64,000 nt of DNA, taken from NCBI GenBank assembly GCA_021234155.1, contig JAJEKV010000006.1:25444337-25508336 (forward strand), written 5' to 3'. Below the pieces are notes generated by a model. That model worked only from the letters and a program-made list of their open reading frames with translations, searched no databases and was not told where the DNA came from. The stretch is from Isoetes taiwanensis (Eukaryota; Streptophyta; Lycopodiopsida; Isoetales; Isoetaceae). Made by a program: the position numbers and the translations under genes. Every line of letters starts with the position of its first letter. The first letter of the stretch is position 1. Positions 31,596 to 44,714 of the stretch are shown here, one piece after another.

Positions 31596-32451
31596 GCTTG
31601 TTGCATTCAAATGTCTTAGAGTGATCAGGTTTACCATGTGCAGTGCTGAAGTGATCAGGTTTGACATGTGCAGTGTTGAATAAACTTGTTGGTTTAAAAC
31701 TGTTTGCTTGCTTTGTTAAAATTTTAAAATTTATTTGATGGAAATCAATGGCTGACTTCTGCATGACACGTGGTACTCTTTCCCATCCTTGCATTTTACA
31801 AGGTCTTGGTATACAAAGGAGATTTTTGCAATGGGAACTTAATTGGTCAATGATGTCTCTTGTATCAAGCTTGTAGACTATGGTGGTTTTTAATGCTAAT
31901 AGTTCTCTTAAATGTTATATTTTGACATTGATATTCAAATGTTATATTGTTGAATTTGGAAACCACGTGTGGACCTATTATGATTTAACCCTTAAATACG
32001 GGCCGTGTAAGACTTCAATGTCAAATTTGCAAAACTATTTTTTATTGCTCGGGATATCTTTCTTGTATCTTTCTTATTGTTTCTTTCCTATATTTCATTG
32101 TTTTTTTTATAAGTTATATTGTTTCTTTGCTTGTCGCATTCAAATGTTTCAGAGTGATCAGGTTTGGCATGTGCAGTGCTGAATAAAGCTTGTTAGTTTA
32201 AAACTGTTTGCTTGCTTTACTAAAAATTCAAAATTTATTTGTTGGAAATCAATGGCTGGCTTCTGCATGACACATGGTACTCTTTCCCATCCTTGCAGTT
32301 TGCAAGGGCTTGGTATACAAAGGAGATTTTTGCAATGGGAACTTAATTGGTCAATGATGTCTCTTGTATCAAGCTTGTAGACTATGGTGGTTTTTAATGC
32401 CAATAGTTCTCTTAAATGTTATATTTTGATATTGATATTCAAATGTTATAC
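31596..32451. repeat. Two direct repeats of about 330-350 bp
   Basis: 31596-31946 and 32129-32451 are near-identical (shared GGCTTGGTATACAAAGGAGA-type text, CTGCATGACAC and TCAAGCTTGTAGACTATGG), separated by about 180 bp. The first copy also has a small internal duplication of AGTGATCAGGTTTG. Non-coding. Confidence 0.9.
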
Positions 32452-32600
32452 TCGGGGGCTTCACCCCCTTATATAGAGCATATGGCATGTGCGTGCAAGG
32501 GGTCGACTGAAACCTCCCTGTATACGGCTTTTTGCGGCCGAAACCCCCCAACCATCCTATATTATAATGTTTTGACGTAAGTGTGTAGTGCATCGAGCCC
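32452..32600. promoter_or_regulatory. Hairpin with TATATAG, possible promoter remnant
   Basis: CGGGGGCTTCACCCCC forms a short strong hairpin followed by TTATATAGAGC. It may be a TE promoter or LTR fragment; no gene follows that I can recognise. Confidence 0.3.
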
Positions 32601-35120
32601 TAAAACAAACGGCCCAGATTTTACATAGAAGTTGAACGGTCCAGATGATAGCTTTTCTTTCCCATTCCATGTTTTAGGGTGGTCTGCAACAACGATGAGC
32701 TATGTGGTCGCATCTGCCCGATTATGCAGCCTGCCGCTCTGCACCTATTCTGTATTTACATCTAAACGAGCAGAAGCTCCCCTCTGGCTTTGCTCCTCAA
32801 TTTGAGCCCTCCAAGTTCCAGAATATATTTAAGCAAGATGCTTTAATAAGCTTTCAAAACTCGAGGATAGTGATCTCTAGTCTGCTTGCAAGTGCCATGG
32901 TATCCTGCTTCAACATATTTTCACCCAACAGGGCTTTCAAAGACTGACTCTAACTTTCGTTGATTTGGGCTGCCGATTCAATTTATGTAGGCCCACAGAT
33001 TGCAAATAGGAAATGATGGAGCTTTACGAACATATTAGATAAGTTTTCCCTTTTTATCCTCTGTTGTTTGGCTCTAGTGCTGGCCTTAGATTCGAGCTTT
33101 GCTACATTTTATTGGCAGCAGCTATATTCCATTTGAACTTGAACTGGCGCAATACCATCCTACAGCGAGCTCTTGAGGTAATCTGCAAAGCTTTCCCTGT
33201 TTTTATTACATTTTTTTTTTATTGCTTTTGTTTGAAGCCGAGGTATTACCTCTATTTTTTTAATTTGTTTGGGAGGGCAATATCAAAAATATTGTGTCAG
33301 ATTCAAGTGGTACAGATTTGAGTGCCTTACTTTACTCTTCTCAGCTTCCCAAATAGAGTGCTTCTTCCCAAGTTTCCCTCTTGCCTCAATTGCTTACACT
33401 GCAAAAGACTTATGTCTTATGCGGTTGTTCAGATATTTTATGATGCATTTAAAAGCAGGGCAACATAATTATAACTCTATTATCATGGCAACCAAGTAAA
33501 TAGAAGCACAGATGGAAGGTTTTAAACCATTGTTCTTTTTCCAGCTCTTGCTTTGCTTCTCTTTTACATGGCCAATGAAGAGCATAAAGTCTACCTGTAA
33601 GAAACGTTATGACAAATTCATATTGTAAAATTTTTTTAAGATATAATGGCTGAAGCATTTCGCAGCCAGAAGCATTTGTGCATTAAACTTTTAAATTGCT
33701 CCACAATTTGAGAAGGTAAGTACAGAAAGATTTGTTTGAATTCAAATTTTTAGTTTTCTATATCTTCTGGCGTTTCTTCAATGTCTGAGTCCTTGCATTA
33801 TTTGAACTCGAAATTAAGATTTGCATGGGATGTGGATATGCAATCCGAAAATACACATGGGATGAGATGGGATGAAAATACAATTGTTTGTTGTGTATGT
33901 GTGCAGGAATCTAGGATGTCAGGCAAGTACTCCATGCACTAGCCATGGCAATTGAGTACGTTTTATTTGTTTGTACACTTCTTATTATTATTTGTTTGTC
34001 TTTGTCACGCAGATCTGGATCATGGGCCTACATATTGTGCATATCAGAGAAACAGGCCTCCATAATTTGTGCGACATATTATTTTCTTATGTATGTTGAC
34101 AACATACACATATATAGACACCTCATGCATCATTCTAGGCTTCCTAGAACCTTACACATGGAAAAGGTTCTCTGGCTTATATTTAACAATGTTTTTCAAA
34201 AACATGGTCCAGAAAAACATTTTGTTCCAAATTCATTTCTGCAGTGGAGGTTATTAATCATGAGCTGGGTAAGTTCTACTTTGTCAGGGTAGTTTCTTAG
34301 GATTCAGAGATCAAAGAGCTTGGAAGCTACTTTTCCCATTTTTGCTTACATCTAGCTAGGACAACTATCTTTGTGATTTGTGGGATGTAGATGGCAATGT
34401 AGGAGGTGGAGTTTGCGAGTGGAAGGAAGCTAGAAAGCTTGGCAAGAAAGCTCTCTTGTAGCGAGAAGTCCAGAATTTGGAAATGTCCAACAGAGCGTAA
34501 CTCTAGCATAATAACTAATAATAAAATCTTAAGTTGAAATATAATTTCCATAATAACCTCCAACAGCTTTACCTGATGATATACGATTATAAATAGGTGC
34601 AAAATCCTTGAAAAAATACTACCTTTAAGGTTAGAATGGGTTTACCATTTGTTACCAATGGTAGGCTAAGCATCTCTGAGCATGAAGTTAACCTTGAATT
34701 AGCAATACATCAGATAGTGTTTGCTTTGATATGTTAATACTAAATTCTTGCCTATAGTGGTATCAATATTATTTTGAAGCAATGCATCAGATAGTGTTTG
34801 CTTTGATATGTTAATACTAAATCCTTGCCTATAGTGTGGTATCAATATTATTTTGTCATCTTTTCCTTCCATGTACACTTTGGCACCTCATTTTTGAATG
34901 TTGTTTTTAGGCAATTTATGTGGTCTTAAAAAGAATTGAACGCATCAAAAAGAAATAAATGTGCCTCAGAACAATCGCTTTATAGCCCAACTATGCTGGG
35001 TGCGTTTTCTATTACTTATAACGACGTGTCTCTAATTTTGCCCATGACTCTCTCATATTAAAACGAAGAATCTCTGATCATCTACATGTACTCAACTCAT
35101 GCCCAGCAACGTTGGGCACC
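32601..35120. other. No recognisable gene; one small tandem repeat
   Basis: AT-rich. A 78-bp tandem duplication lies at 34701-34777 and 34778-34856 (GCATCAGATAGTGTTTGCTT in each, with one substitution in the first copy). Short open stretches at 32702-33321 have no supported product. Confidence 0.5.
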
Positions 35121-36115
35121 ATATAGGTAGTCATCATCCAACATATTTCCCTACAATTATATTTTCAGGGCATGCACATAGATGTCCCCCTTTCTCGTCT
35201 CCCAATCTAAGTCAACATGAACGCCAACTTAATGCTTGAAAAAATGTGCTTCTCCTCTCAGGCATTGATGAAGTTCTGTCAGCCATCCATGGTTCGAACT
35301 TAGTGGGGTTCCTCTCCTAAAAATCCAAATGTTTCGGAGAAAGAAAATCTTCAAAAATGAAATCATGTTTGATCTTTCTGAGAAAGCAAAAATCCGGTTA
35401 TTTTTGGAAAAATAATTATGAAAATAGGGATTTCCTTCTTTAAAATCTGATCGTCATTTGAGAAATACATTCCTTGAGAAGGCAAAATTCCTTACTGCCA
35501 AAACTATTTTTGATACCCGTGGCCATTTCTCTACTTAAACAACAAGAAAAAAGTAGATTCATGTGCTAATTCTCCAATTCATCCATAAGTTCAATTTGGA
35601 GGGCACATCAGACACAATGATGATGAACCAATTGGATCCTAACTTATGTGAGCTCTGTACTTGAACCTACCATGCAAATTTTGTGCAGAAAACCACCTCC
35701 ATGCAAACAGGTACCTGCATATTAAATAACGAATTTCTGTGTGCAAACATACAAAGTTTGTCAGCTTGGCTAGGCATAGCGTGGATGGCAGCATAAGCAT
35801 TCCAAAATACAAAAGACAAAAAAAACAATTTAGCAGTTGCCATTCATCAACGAGAATTACAAATTGTTTGGATTGGATACTCCCAAAGTGGGTGAGATTT
35901 CTCCCTTGTACATTGCTATGCCGACAATTATGTACATTACTTCATTTGGAAAATTCAACCAAAGCGTGACTGCCAAGGCTATTTCACAGAGTTACCTTCA
36001 TCCAATGAAGCTTCATTTGCTCCATATTTTGCATAGTGGCATCTCAGAGATGCTATAAAAAGATAGCATCTCACTAATAAATATAGGCAATAGCACAACA
36101 CCTGCAAAAAATTCA
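35121..36115. repeat. Segmental duplication, copy 1
   Basis: Homologous to 37514-38476 over most of its length, beginning ATATAGGTAGTCAT and ending CACCTGCAAAAAATTCA. It shows substitutions and small indels; copy 2 has about 75 extra bases near 37860-37935. Confidence 0.92.
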
Positions 36116-37513
36116 AGTTTGGAAAATACAAGTTTGGAAAATTCAAGTTTGGGAAATACAAGTTTATACAATTTAAATGTAATGCAACACACTTGAGAAA
36201 TACAAGTTTTATATGCTCCCCAACGCTGCATACAACTAACAATTTTCACTTCCATTATCAATTTTGCTCACACTTCTTCGCCAATTATATATAACTACAG
36301 TTATATCTATTTTGGACTAACATCTGCACACCAAAGCGCACTTCTATAGCATTCTTGCCTACTATAATCACAAAGAATGTCAAATGGCCGAAACTGATGA
36401 ACCACATGCAAGCATACATATTTGCTAGATGTTTCTTCAATGTTATGCATCTTTCATGTCCGCAGAGTACCCTTCACAGGTTCGAACGCACACGATGTTC
36501 AACCTATGGACATGATTACATCTAAAACATTGTGTTACATCTACAAACACCATTGCATCTATTCCACATGTCCGTGGCTAATGCCCGGCATCACTGACCA
36601 CATATTATGAACCTTAAACTTGCTAATGAACCATTTTGTTTGATGTACCAGTTAATACAATGATTTTCTATAAGAACTTTGATAACATAACAAATAGACA
36701 TAAGATGAACCAGTCTCACATATATCCATGTTTGTCACTGTTTCATAAATTTTGTTGCTTTTAAGGATCATTTTTTTAGGAGGCATACATGTTTGCACAA
36801 GAGTAGTTCATAGTGTGTTTATATTTGAAAACAGGGTTTGTTCTCATCATATCTTTTCAACTAAAATTGTGTAACATGCCTTTCTACCCATATCATCTAC
36901 ATAGATCCTACACATTCTATTGTAGCTGCAGCATCTAGTACCCTAAACTTATTCCACACGCTCTCAAGAAATGCCTGGCATCGGCGGGCACACGTTTCTA
37001 GTAGCTATCCATTTTGGCATGTGGTGTAGTAAATAAATCCAATGTAAGTTGTCTATTTTTTTTAAGAATGATATATGGGAATTCAATAGAAAACAAGTTA
37101 AGCAGGTAAGTTATCACGACAATCTTGGTGAAAGTGGAAGCGAACTTCAGAACGCAATTGCTAGGTGATATAGGTGGCAGACAACCATCATCTTATGATA
37201 TGAGGTCCCACAACTTCATTATAGTGCGTGATGCACAAGGAGGTTGTTAAAGAGACATGGATGTGTTACATAAATGATCTTGATTTGGCAACATGACAAG
37301 TGTGATGCAATATGAAGGTTGTTGAACATATCTTTATTTACATAGGACAAACAAAACGTATGGAATCCAAGATCAACAAACTTTGTTGTTAATTTGGCAA
37401 CATGGAAGGTTTGATGCTAAGAGAAGATTGTTGAACCTGGATGTGTCACATAAATGTTGTTGATATAGCAACATGGCAAGTGTGATGCAACAAGTAGGTT
37501 GTTAATAAACATT
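36116..37513. other. Spacer between duplicated segments
   Basis: It contains a short degenerate tandem repeat of about 18 bp (GGAAAATACAAGTTT type, 36115-36175) and, at 37240-37510, three loose copies of a motif around GCAACATGGCAAGTGTGATG. No gene is supported. Confidence 0.5.
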
Positions 37514-38476
37514 TATATAGGTAGTCATATAGTGTGCTAATTTTGTTTTGGTCATCCAACATATTTCCCTACATTTGTATTTTCAACATGTCCCTCCCAT
37601 CCATGGTTCGAACTTAGTGGGTTCCTTTCTCAGAAAGGAAATCCTGTTTGATCTTTTTGAGAAGGCAAAAATCCAGTCATTTTCGAAAAACTAATTATGA
37701 AAATAGGGATTTCCTTCTTTAAAATCCGATCATTCTTTGAGAAATACATTCTTTGAGAAGGCAAAATTCCTTACTGCCAAAATTACTTTTGATACCTGTG
37801 GCCATCTCTCTACTTAAAGAACAAAAAAAGGGTAGTTCATGTGCTGACTCTCCAAGTGTCCTTTATAGTTATGCACACGTCTTTTTATAAACTTTTCATC
37901 CACTTTGCAATGATTCCCTATGAACAGTTTGCCTTATTGATATAAAGTTCAATTTGGAGGGCACATCAGACAAAATGATGATGAACCAATTGGATCCTAA
38001 CTTATGTAAGCTCTGTACTTGAACCTACCATGCGTATTCTGTGCAGAAAACCATCTCCATGCAAACAGGTACCTGCATATTAAATACCGATATTTCTGTG
38101 TGCAAACATACAAAGTTTGCCAGCTTGGCTAGGCATAGCATGGCTGGCAGCATAAGCATTCCAAAATACAAAAGACAAAAGAAAACAATTTAGCAGTTGC
38201 CATTCATCAACGAGAATTACAAATTGTTTGGATTGGATACTCCCAAAAAAGGGTGAGATTTCTCCTTTGTACATTGCTATGCCGACAATTATGTACATTA
38301 CTTCGTTTGGAAAATTTAACCAAAGCGTGACTGCCAAAGCTATTTCACAGAGTTACCTTCATCCAATGAAGCTTCATTTGCTCCATATTTTGCACAATGG
38401 CATCTCAGAGATGCTGTAAAAAGATAGCATCGCAATAATAAATATAGGCAATGGCACAACACCTGCAAAAAATTCA
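37514..38476. repeat. Segmental duplication, copy 2 (abuts kinesin 3' end)
   Basis: Near-copy of 35121-36115. It ends 60 bp downstream of the kinesin stop codon, so it may contain kinesin 3' UTR and downstream sequence that was duplicated once more outward. Confidence 0.92.
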
Positions 38477-38537
38477 CCACAATGACCACTACTGCATAGA
38501 AGACAAACCAGGCAATGAACAGCCAAATCCTTGGGCT

Positions 38538-41500
38538 TCAGGCTGTCCAAAGTTGACGAGCATGAATTGATGGAAGCCTATCAGCCAAAGCCTTAGTTCT
38601 TAAGTTTATTAATGCTCTCCCATCAACTAATTCTGGTGGACTAAACAGAAATACTCTTGATGTAACCTTGTCCCCTCCTGCAACGTCCAGTCTTCCCCAG
38701 GCTTTCTTGTCTATAATAGGGGATGCACCCTTAACAAATGCTTGACTGCTGTCATTTCGGTGAATGTATGACCCGTGTGATTTTGTTGGTGCGGATTCTG
38801 GATACTGATTACCCCGGTTGCTATAAACAGGAGACATTTCATTATTTCGACTAGTTAGCCTTGGTTCACTATAACCATTGGTGCCCGAACTCATTCCCAT
38901 CCCTCTTTTAAGGTCTTTTAGCTCATGATCCAACCTAGACAATTTCTGCAATAAATGCACAACCATCTTTTCAGCAAAAAGTAACATAAAGTGACATTTG
39001 TATGCATATAAAAGGATACCGGACCTTTTGAAGCATCTTCGTATCTACTATAGGCTGTATGGACCCTCCATCTGTTCTATGCAATTGCCTCCCATATGAG
39101 TTATTCATACCATGGTCAGAGTCCTCAGTTTCACTACTTTCACTACCTGCATCAACACCAGTGGTGCTGCCATCAAAAACCTCGTGCTGTAAACGGCTAT
39201 CAGAGGATCGTAGCTTCCTTCTGTGCTTAGTAGTGGGAGCCATCTTCCGTGCTAACTGCGCAGAAGGAGATCGACTTCTAGACAAGCAGGAGCATGAGGC
39301 CTCCCGTCCAGGTTGATGACAATCAATTCTTCCCAGCACACCACTTTCAAGAAGAACTTGTCTGCAGATCTCTCTAAATCTTTCTGGGGAAAGGTCCTTG
39401 TTACTATTTCCAGAAGTGGCTTGAATTTTGACATTGGAAAGAGGAGAAGCACAAAGACCCGAACTTGTACTCATCGCAGAGCTTATGGCGCCATTCTCCA
39501 CTTGCTTCCATTCAAATTTCGGAGATTTTGGTGGTGTGGAAGAATGAAGGCTAGGAGAGTTACTATCTCTTGTAATCTCCATATTTTGTGGTATATGCAT
39601 TAGGTTAGAATACCTTCCAGGTGGTGGGATAGTGCCATGGGGCATGCCCTCTTCTATCATTATTCCCTGCTGTGCAGCAACTTCAAGTATCTGATCATGA
39701 TTCAGTCCAGAGCTCTCAAGAAGGCGCCACATGTTATTTAAAGCCTCTCTCTGATCTTGAATAATTTGGTCTCTAATAGCCATTTGAAATTGAAGCTCCA
39801 TATTTGTCATGCCCTAAAAAGAATATAGCTTGCTTTTTTTAGTGCAAGCGGACCAATCTAGATTTAAAATGCTGAGGATTGTAAAACGATATTACCAGAA
39901 GACGATACTGACTAAGAATACGAAGATATGTTTTGTTGCGATTACTGCTAATAGCTTCGTCTATCTGCTGTTGTAGCTCTTTGCGATGCATTTCATTGTT
40001 TTCAATATCCTGCTCATTGAGGGGAAGTCAGTAGGGTATCAACTTTTGTATAGACAAGAATAATAAACCCGCTTTAGCTGCACCGTAAAATTTGTTTACC
40101 TGTCGATAGTGGGCACCAGCCTCGTCATTGTCGCGAATGTTGTCGAGAATGACCTGCCTCCTTTCCACCAGTTCTTCAATACTCCCATTCAGATCAATAT
40201 CACCCTGGCAAAAGGCAAGACAATTTAAATGACCAAATACCATGTAAAACATTACTCTTTAAGGTACATCTGATTACCCTATGCTGAGCGATCATCTCAT
40301 CAAGTTGTTGAAGTTCAGTCCGATTTTGAAGGTTCATGTCCTCAATCTCAAATAAAGCCTTTTGTAGATTTATACGCTCTTCAACATTTTCATTTATATC
40401 TTGACTTAAAACATCCAACCATGATAATTGGTCATCAGTCTTTTCTGGAGTACGAGCACTTAATTGAGTGTCCTTCTCTGCAAGCTCTCTTCTCAGATGG
40501 CTTACTTCAACCTGGTGGGAACAAAGTTAAGTTGCAAGTGGAAGTAATGAAAATGATTGGAGAGAATAAAAGGGACGTACCTGAAGGTTGTCGATCATTC
40601 TTTGGTAATCTGCAACATGTGCATCAACTGTCCCCACATTCATCTGCAACAGAAATAATTCATTAGAGACCATTGAACAAAACAGGCAGGAGTTAATTGG
40701 CTTCACTAGAGTGGACTTCTATTTACCTGTATATGAGTCTTGATCTCTTTTGCTCTGTCTGCATATTTTAATGTGTTTATAGTATGATGATACTGATCCT
40801 CAGAACAAGAGACATTTGCTACCATAATAGTCCTAGAATTTCCACTAAGTCCATCCTTCAAAAGTCTTGTCAGTTTACTGTCAAAACAAGAAGTATTGAC
40901 CATATGACAATCAGCAATAAGTGTCGTGTCACAGTTCAAATAGAACTTAAAAAGGAAATGGAGATTGCCTTACCTATTACGGTAAGGGACATAAGCCATT
41001 CCTTTTTTCTGCTGCTTCCCAAGAGCATTTATGCAATTGGCTAATGCTAGCAATGAGCGATTGATATTTGCACCATCTCTCAGCTTTTGTCCTGCATTGT
41101 TCGTCTCAGAAGCTCTCTCACTGCGACATACCAAGGCATTTGATGTGAGGAGGTATTCAAACCTCTTAAGCTATATTATTGTAGCCATATTGGATCCAAT
41201 ACCTTCCAGCAAGATCTACTAGTGCGAGCTTTCCTCGAAGCACTTGAGACCGGTACTGGTTCCGCTGCTTTCGTTTAACAATAATCTCTAAAACTGCATG
41301 AGACCTGGAAGAAACAGAAGTAGAGGGTTGAAAAGATGGTGTTCATTTACAATGATCTCGAAGAGGAATGCAATGCCCTGCATCAAACAACTAACCTCGA
41401 AGACGTAGCATTTGCATTCGTACTTTCCGTCTTTCGTCGGCTATTTCCCACATGCAGCAGTTCTAGAATCTTCTCTGAGGAATTTACCTGTTCCATTATC

Positions 41501-43027
41501 ACATAAATACCTAATATCTGGCATTAACCTATAAAAATCATGATATATATTAAATCATGATAGATTGCAATCACTAATGAGCATAATTATGGTGTTCTCT
41601 ACACATGTCAGACAAAGTAACCTAAAAATGCATTCTCTAAACAAGCATTTCTGCCAGCTACAGCACTACTGTAAATTCCTGTTTTTATAACATTTCTTTA
41701 GTGGTTACCTGAATGCGTTTCAAGCCAGCCACGGTTATGCCTTGATCTGGATCCTCCCGTAGTTCAAGATGACCGGAGGACTTCTCCAGCAGATCATATA
41801 TAACCTAAAAAAGGATACAAGTGATATTACAACTTGACCAAACCATCCAAGAGGAACTCTCTAAGATCTGGATAATGGTGAGATACCTCATTGTAAACTT
41901 CTAAATATGAGCAAGTAACCTCAAATTCATAATCATATTCTTGCTTAGATATAAGAGCAAAGATTTCCTGCAGACTAAGAACCATAAGGCCAGGGTCATC
42001 TACTGTTCCGGCCATTGTATGTGTTTTCCCACTGGAACAACAATGCAATAAACAAACAATAAGGCTCCCATGCATCGAATGTTTTTAGAAAATAAACACG
42101 GATGCATTTTCAATTGTGAGTGTTACCTTCCAGTCGCTCCATAAGCAAATACAGTCGCATTGAGCCCTCGTATGACGCCTTCAATCATAGGACGGACTGT
42201 TACATTGTAGACATCCTGGACATATCGAGATGAAAATTATTCGAACCGGTCTAATGATCATAGCAATTACAATATTACCATACTGTGGAAAGATCAAAGT
42301 GATAGTTACCCTGAATCATTTCTTTCCTATTAAATGATTGTCAAGTGTTTTTGGCACTTTTCCTATAAAAATAGTTTAAGTAATTATATGCTCTTTCCAC
42401 AAATCCATCATTCCTTCACAGTAGTAATTCTTTAAATTGAGGATATTCATGGGCTGGCCACAAGTAAAAGAACAAATAAATGAGCTATAGCACATGAAAA
42501 TACTATAAGGTTACATATAACAGGGGTCATGTGCAGATTAAGACAGCAAATATGGAAAAAAACTGACGAATTCAGGATGAGTATCCTTTGTTTCTCAACG
42601 TTATCTAAGCGGCACAGAAGCAAACCTTATTTCTGGACTCCGACCCAAAGGCAATATCGAATGCGTACTTTTTTTCCTTAGTCCGATTTTGAATACGGTC
42701 TAAGTACTCTTTAGATGAATCCGGATCCAGAACAACCACCACCTGCAAATATATGGCTCGGGCATCAGATCTAGAGCTGGATTACTACAAGCATCCCAGC
42801 TGAGGCAAGAAACAAAAGGGGCACCTTATCATCCACTACGCGAAGAATATCACGGCCTCTGTTCTGTTCTTTGGAAGTGAGAGGTCGGCATTTTACGGCT
42901 ACCTGATAAATAACACTTTCTCATGAACCATTGTGTGCATTAGAACCATAACTAACTACTTGAGGCTTACCAGCAAAGTGGTAGTCTGTTTTGATTCCGG
43001 TGGTCTGATTGTTCGAATCATCTTCAT
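38538..43027 (-). CDS. KIN8B: Kinesin-8B (KIN-8B) motor protein, 16 coding exons
   Basis: All introns are GT-AG and all exon phases agree, giving 928 residues. Exons from the start: 43027-42971, 42902-42825, 42742-42626, 42215-42127, 42031-41887, 41804-41709, 41487-41396, 41304-41203, 41120-40974, 40877-40727, 40643-40581, 40511-40278, 40204-40100, 40009-39896, 39813-39025, 38945-38538. The motor spans residues 20-350: P-loop GATGSGKTHT (110-119), switch I region NATSSRSH (220-227), switch II LVDLAGSE (253-260), and [18 protein letters not shown]. The neck and coiled coils run to about 520, including [16 protein letters not shown] and [14 protein letters not shown], hallmarks of the plant KIN-8B group. 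The rest is a low-complexity Ser-rich tail. Kinesin-8 motors walk to microtubule plus ends and limit their growth. No disruption is seen, so the gene is probably functional. Confidence 0.96.
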
Positions 43028-43602
43028 TTAAACGAAACAAACCAAACTTCCAAATATCTAAGTTGCGTCCATTCAACAAACAAGAATCAGAAACAGTGCG
43101 GCACCCGCCTCACATATAAATCCCTGGCATAAATTGTTTCTACATATTCTCCGAATTCATGCATGTTTCTGAAAGATACAAGAAAGATCCTGGTAAATGA
43201 GCGCAGCCCACATAACAAAACCGTTGTGCACTGCCGGACTCAAGAAGGCCTCCTGCTTACTCGTTTTTGGGGCAGAGTCAAACTAAGATGAAGCCATTTT
43301 CTACTAATGCAGGTAATCCGACCTAGAACCTAATTAAGTCGTTTCAAAACTGCCCTGGCCATTGTCCAAATATGTCCAGATCGAAATTCCCAAACTCGAA
43401 GCCGATACTTGTAATGTATCTCGGTTTCTTGTGGAATCATGCCCAAATTGCTCTAAAATCTTAATGTTCCTGTCGACTTCTTATTGCGTCATTTTCTGAC
43501 CCTGCATTTGCCGTGATGATCATGCAGAATTGACGGAGACAGAAACTGCTAAACTGTCACACGCGGGGCAAGGCAATAGAATCAGAGGCATAATGTGGGT
43601 GT

Positions 43603-43610
43603 TATTTATA
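43603..43610 (-). promoter_or_regulatory. Probable TATA box of the kinesin gene
   Basis: The minus strand reads AATATAAATAAC about 575 nt upstream of the kinesin ATG. It would give a 5' UTR of up to about 550 nt, possibly containing an intron that I could not define. Confidence 0.45.
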
Positions 43611-43619
43611 TTGCTGCTC

Positions 43620-44616
43620 GCAATGTCTCAGATCCGGAAGCTGATGCTGTAACAGTGCATGTATTTTATGATTTTTGGGTATTGAATGCGGGGCGAGTTA
43701 GGGATGGTTTTTTGATGCTCGGGAAGAAGAGGGCATATGGGTTCGCCGCATTGGGCGCGCCGGCAAGGCAGAGATTGAAGGCAGAACTTGAAGAAGCGAT
43801 TAATGGGCAGTTTTTGATGGATATAAAGGATCAAACAGTCAAATTACGACGGATTCATCTTGATATTCTCGATTTTCTTCTGTTTTGCACAGGATCGAGG
43901 GCGCAGGAGACAGACAACTACAAACAAGTGTCATAAATAAAACAACTCATAACCACATGATAGCTACACACAGGACTATCCCTTCCATCCGACGGCTGGG
44001 ATCTTCCCATTCTCACGCACAACCAATCCGGACCCTCCGTTCCTTGTGCAAACCGGGTCAAACTTCCGACGGGGTCATTTTAAAATGATAACTAAAAATT
44101 TGGATTACGGCACCCGTCAATGTAGGACAGGTGGCTTTTCTTACACGTCATGTCTTTGTGACACGTGGAAGTCACGTGGACAAGCCGACGGGAGAGATCT
44201 TCTGACGCATTTCTTACACCTGTGGTCCTAAAGCTTGATGTTTTATTTCATTGAGATAGATTCTTTTGTGGTTATTTATGCACACGATGTCAAATGCTTC
44301 AAATTCTAACAATGTGGTAGTTGGAGCCCATGCCCCTCAACTTGGACGCACTCCTCGGGCTGTCTCTCCACGACGATAAAATTCAATTTGATTCAATTTT
44401 TTGTCAGGGATAATATCCTTGCGTATGTCATTACGCCTCGTAAGGGCGTGGTCGTGGCGAACCCATAGAAGCTGGCAAGCGTCGGCTGATTTCAAGGAGA
44501 CAATGATGGATTTCAAGCTGCACTGGAGAGTTTCAAGCAGCAAAAGTTGTTATGTTAAGTGAATTTGGCTTATAATTGGCAAACCTTGCCTCTCCCCAAT
44601 GATTATGTATTATCAC
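43620..44616. other. Region upstream of kinesin, no supported gene
   Basis: A plus-strand open stretch at 43595-43936 overlaps the putative kinesin promoter and matches nothing I know, so I do not call it a gene. The rest shows no feature. Confidence 0.45.
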
Positions 44617-44714
44617 CCTCGGGGGTTTTTACACAGTGTAAGGGGCGAGGCATCGAGCCAGGGGTGGGTGAATCTCCTCTCGAGCCCCTTACATGGTGTG
44701 AACACCCAAGAGGG
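44617..44714. repeat. Imperfect 98-bp hairpin
   Basis: The left arm from CCCTCGGGGGTTTTTACACA and the right arm ending GTGTGAACACCCAAGAGGG are inverted copies with a few mismatches around a 25-bp loop. It could be a tiny MITE or a foldback transcript. Confidence 0.75.

Noticed and set aside
32702-33321. Possible plus-strand gene from open stretches with aromatic-rich translations
   Set aside because: No motif, no consistent splice structure and AT-rich composition; left as non-coding.
35284-35310. GGTTCGAAC as a tRNA B box (also at about 37600)
   Set aside because: No A box at tRNA distance upstream; it belongs to the duplicated segment.
43595-43936. A 113-codon plus-strand open frame upstream of the kinesin
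   Set aside because: It overlaps the probable kinesin promoter and TATA box, matches no family I know, and is not followed by exons; most likely spurious.
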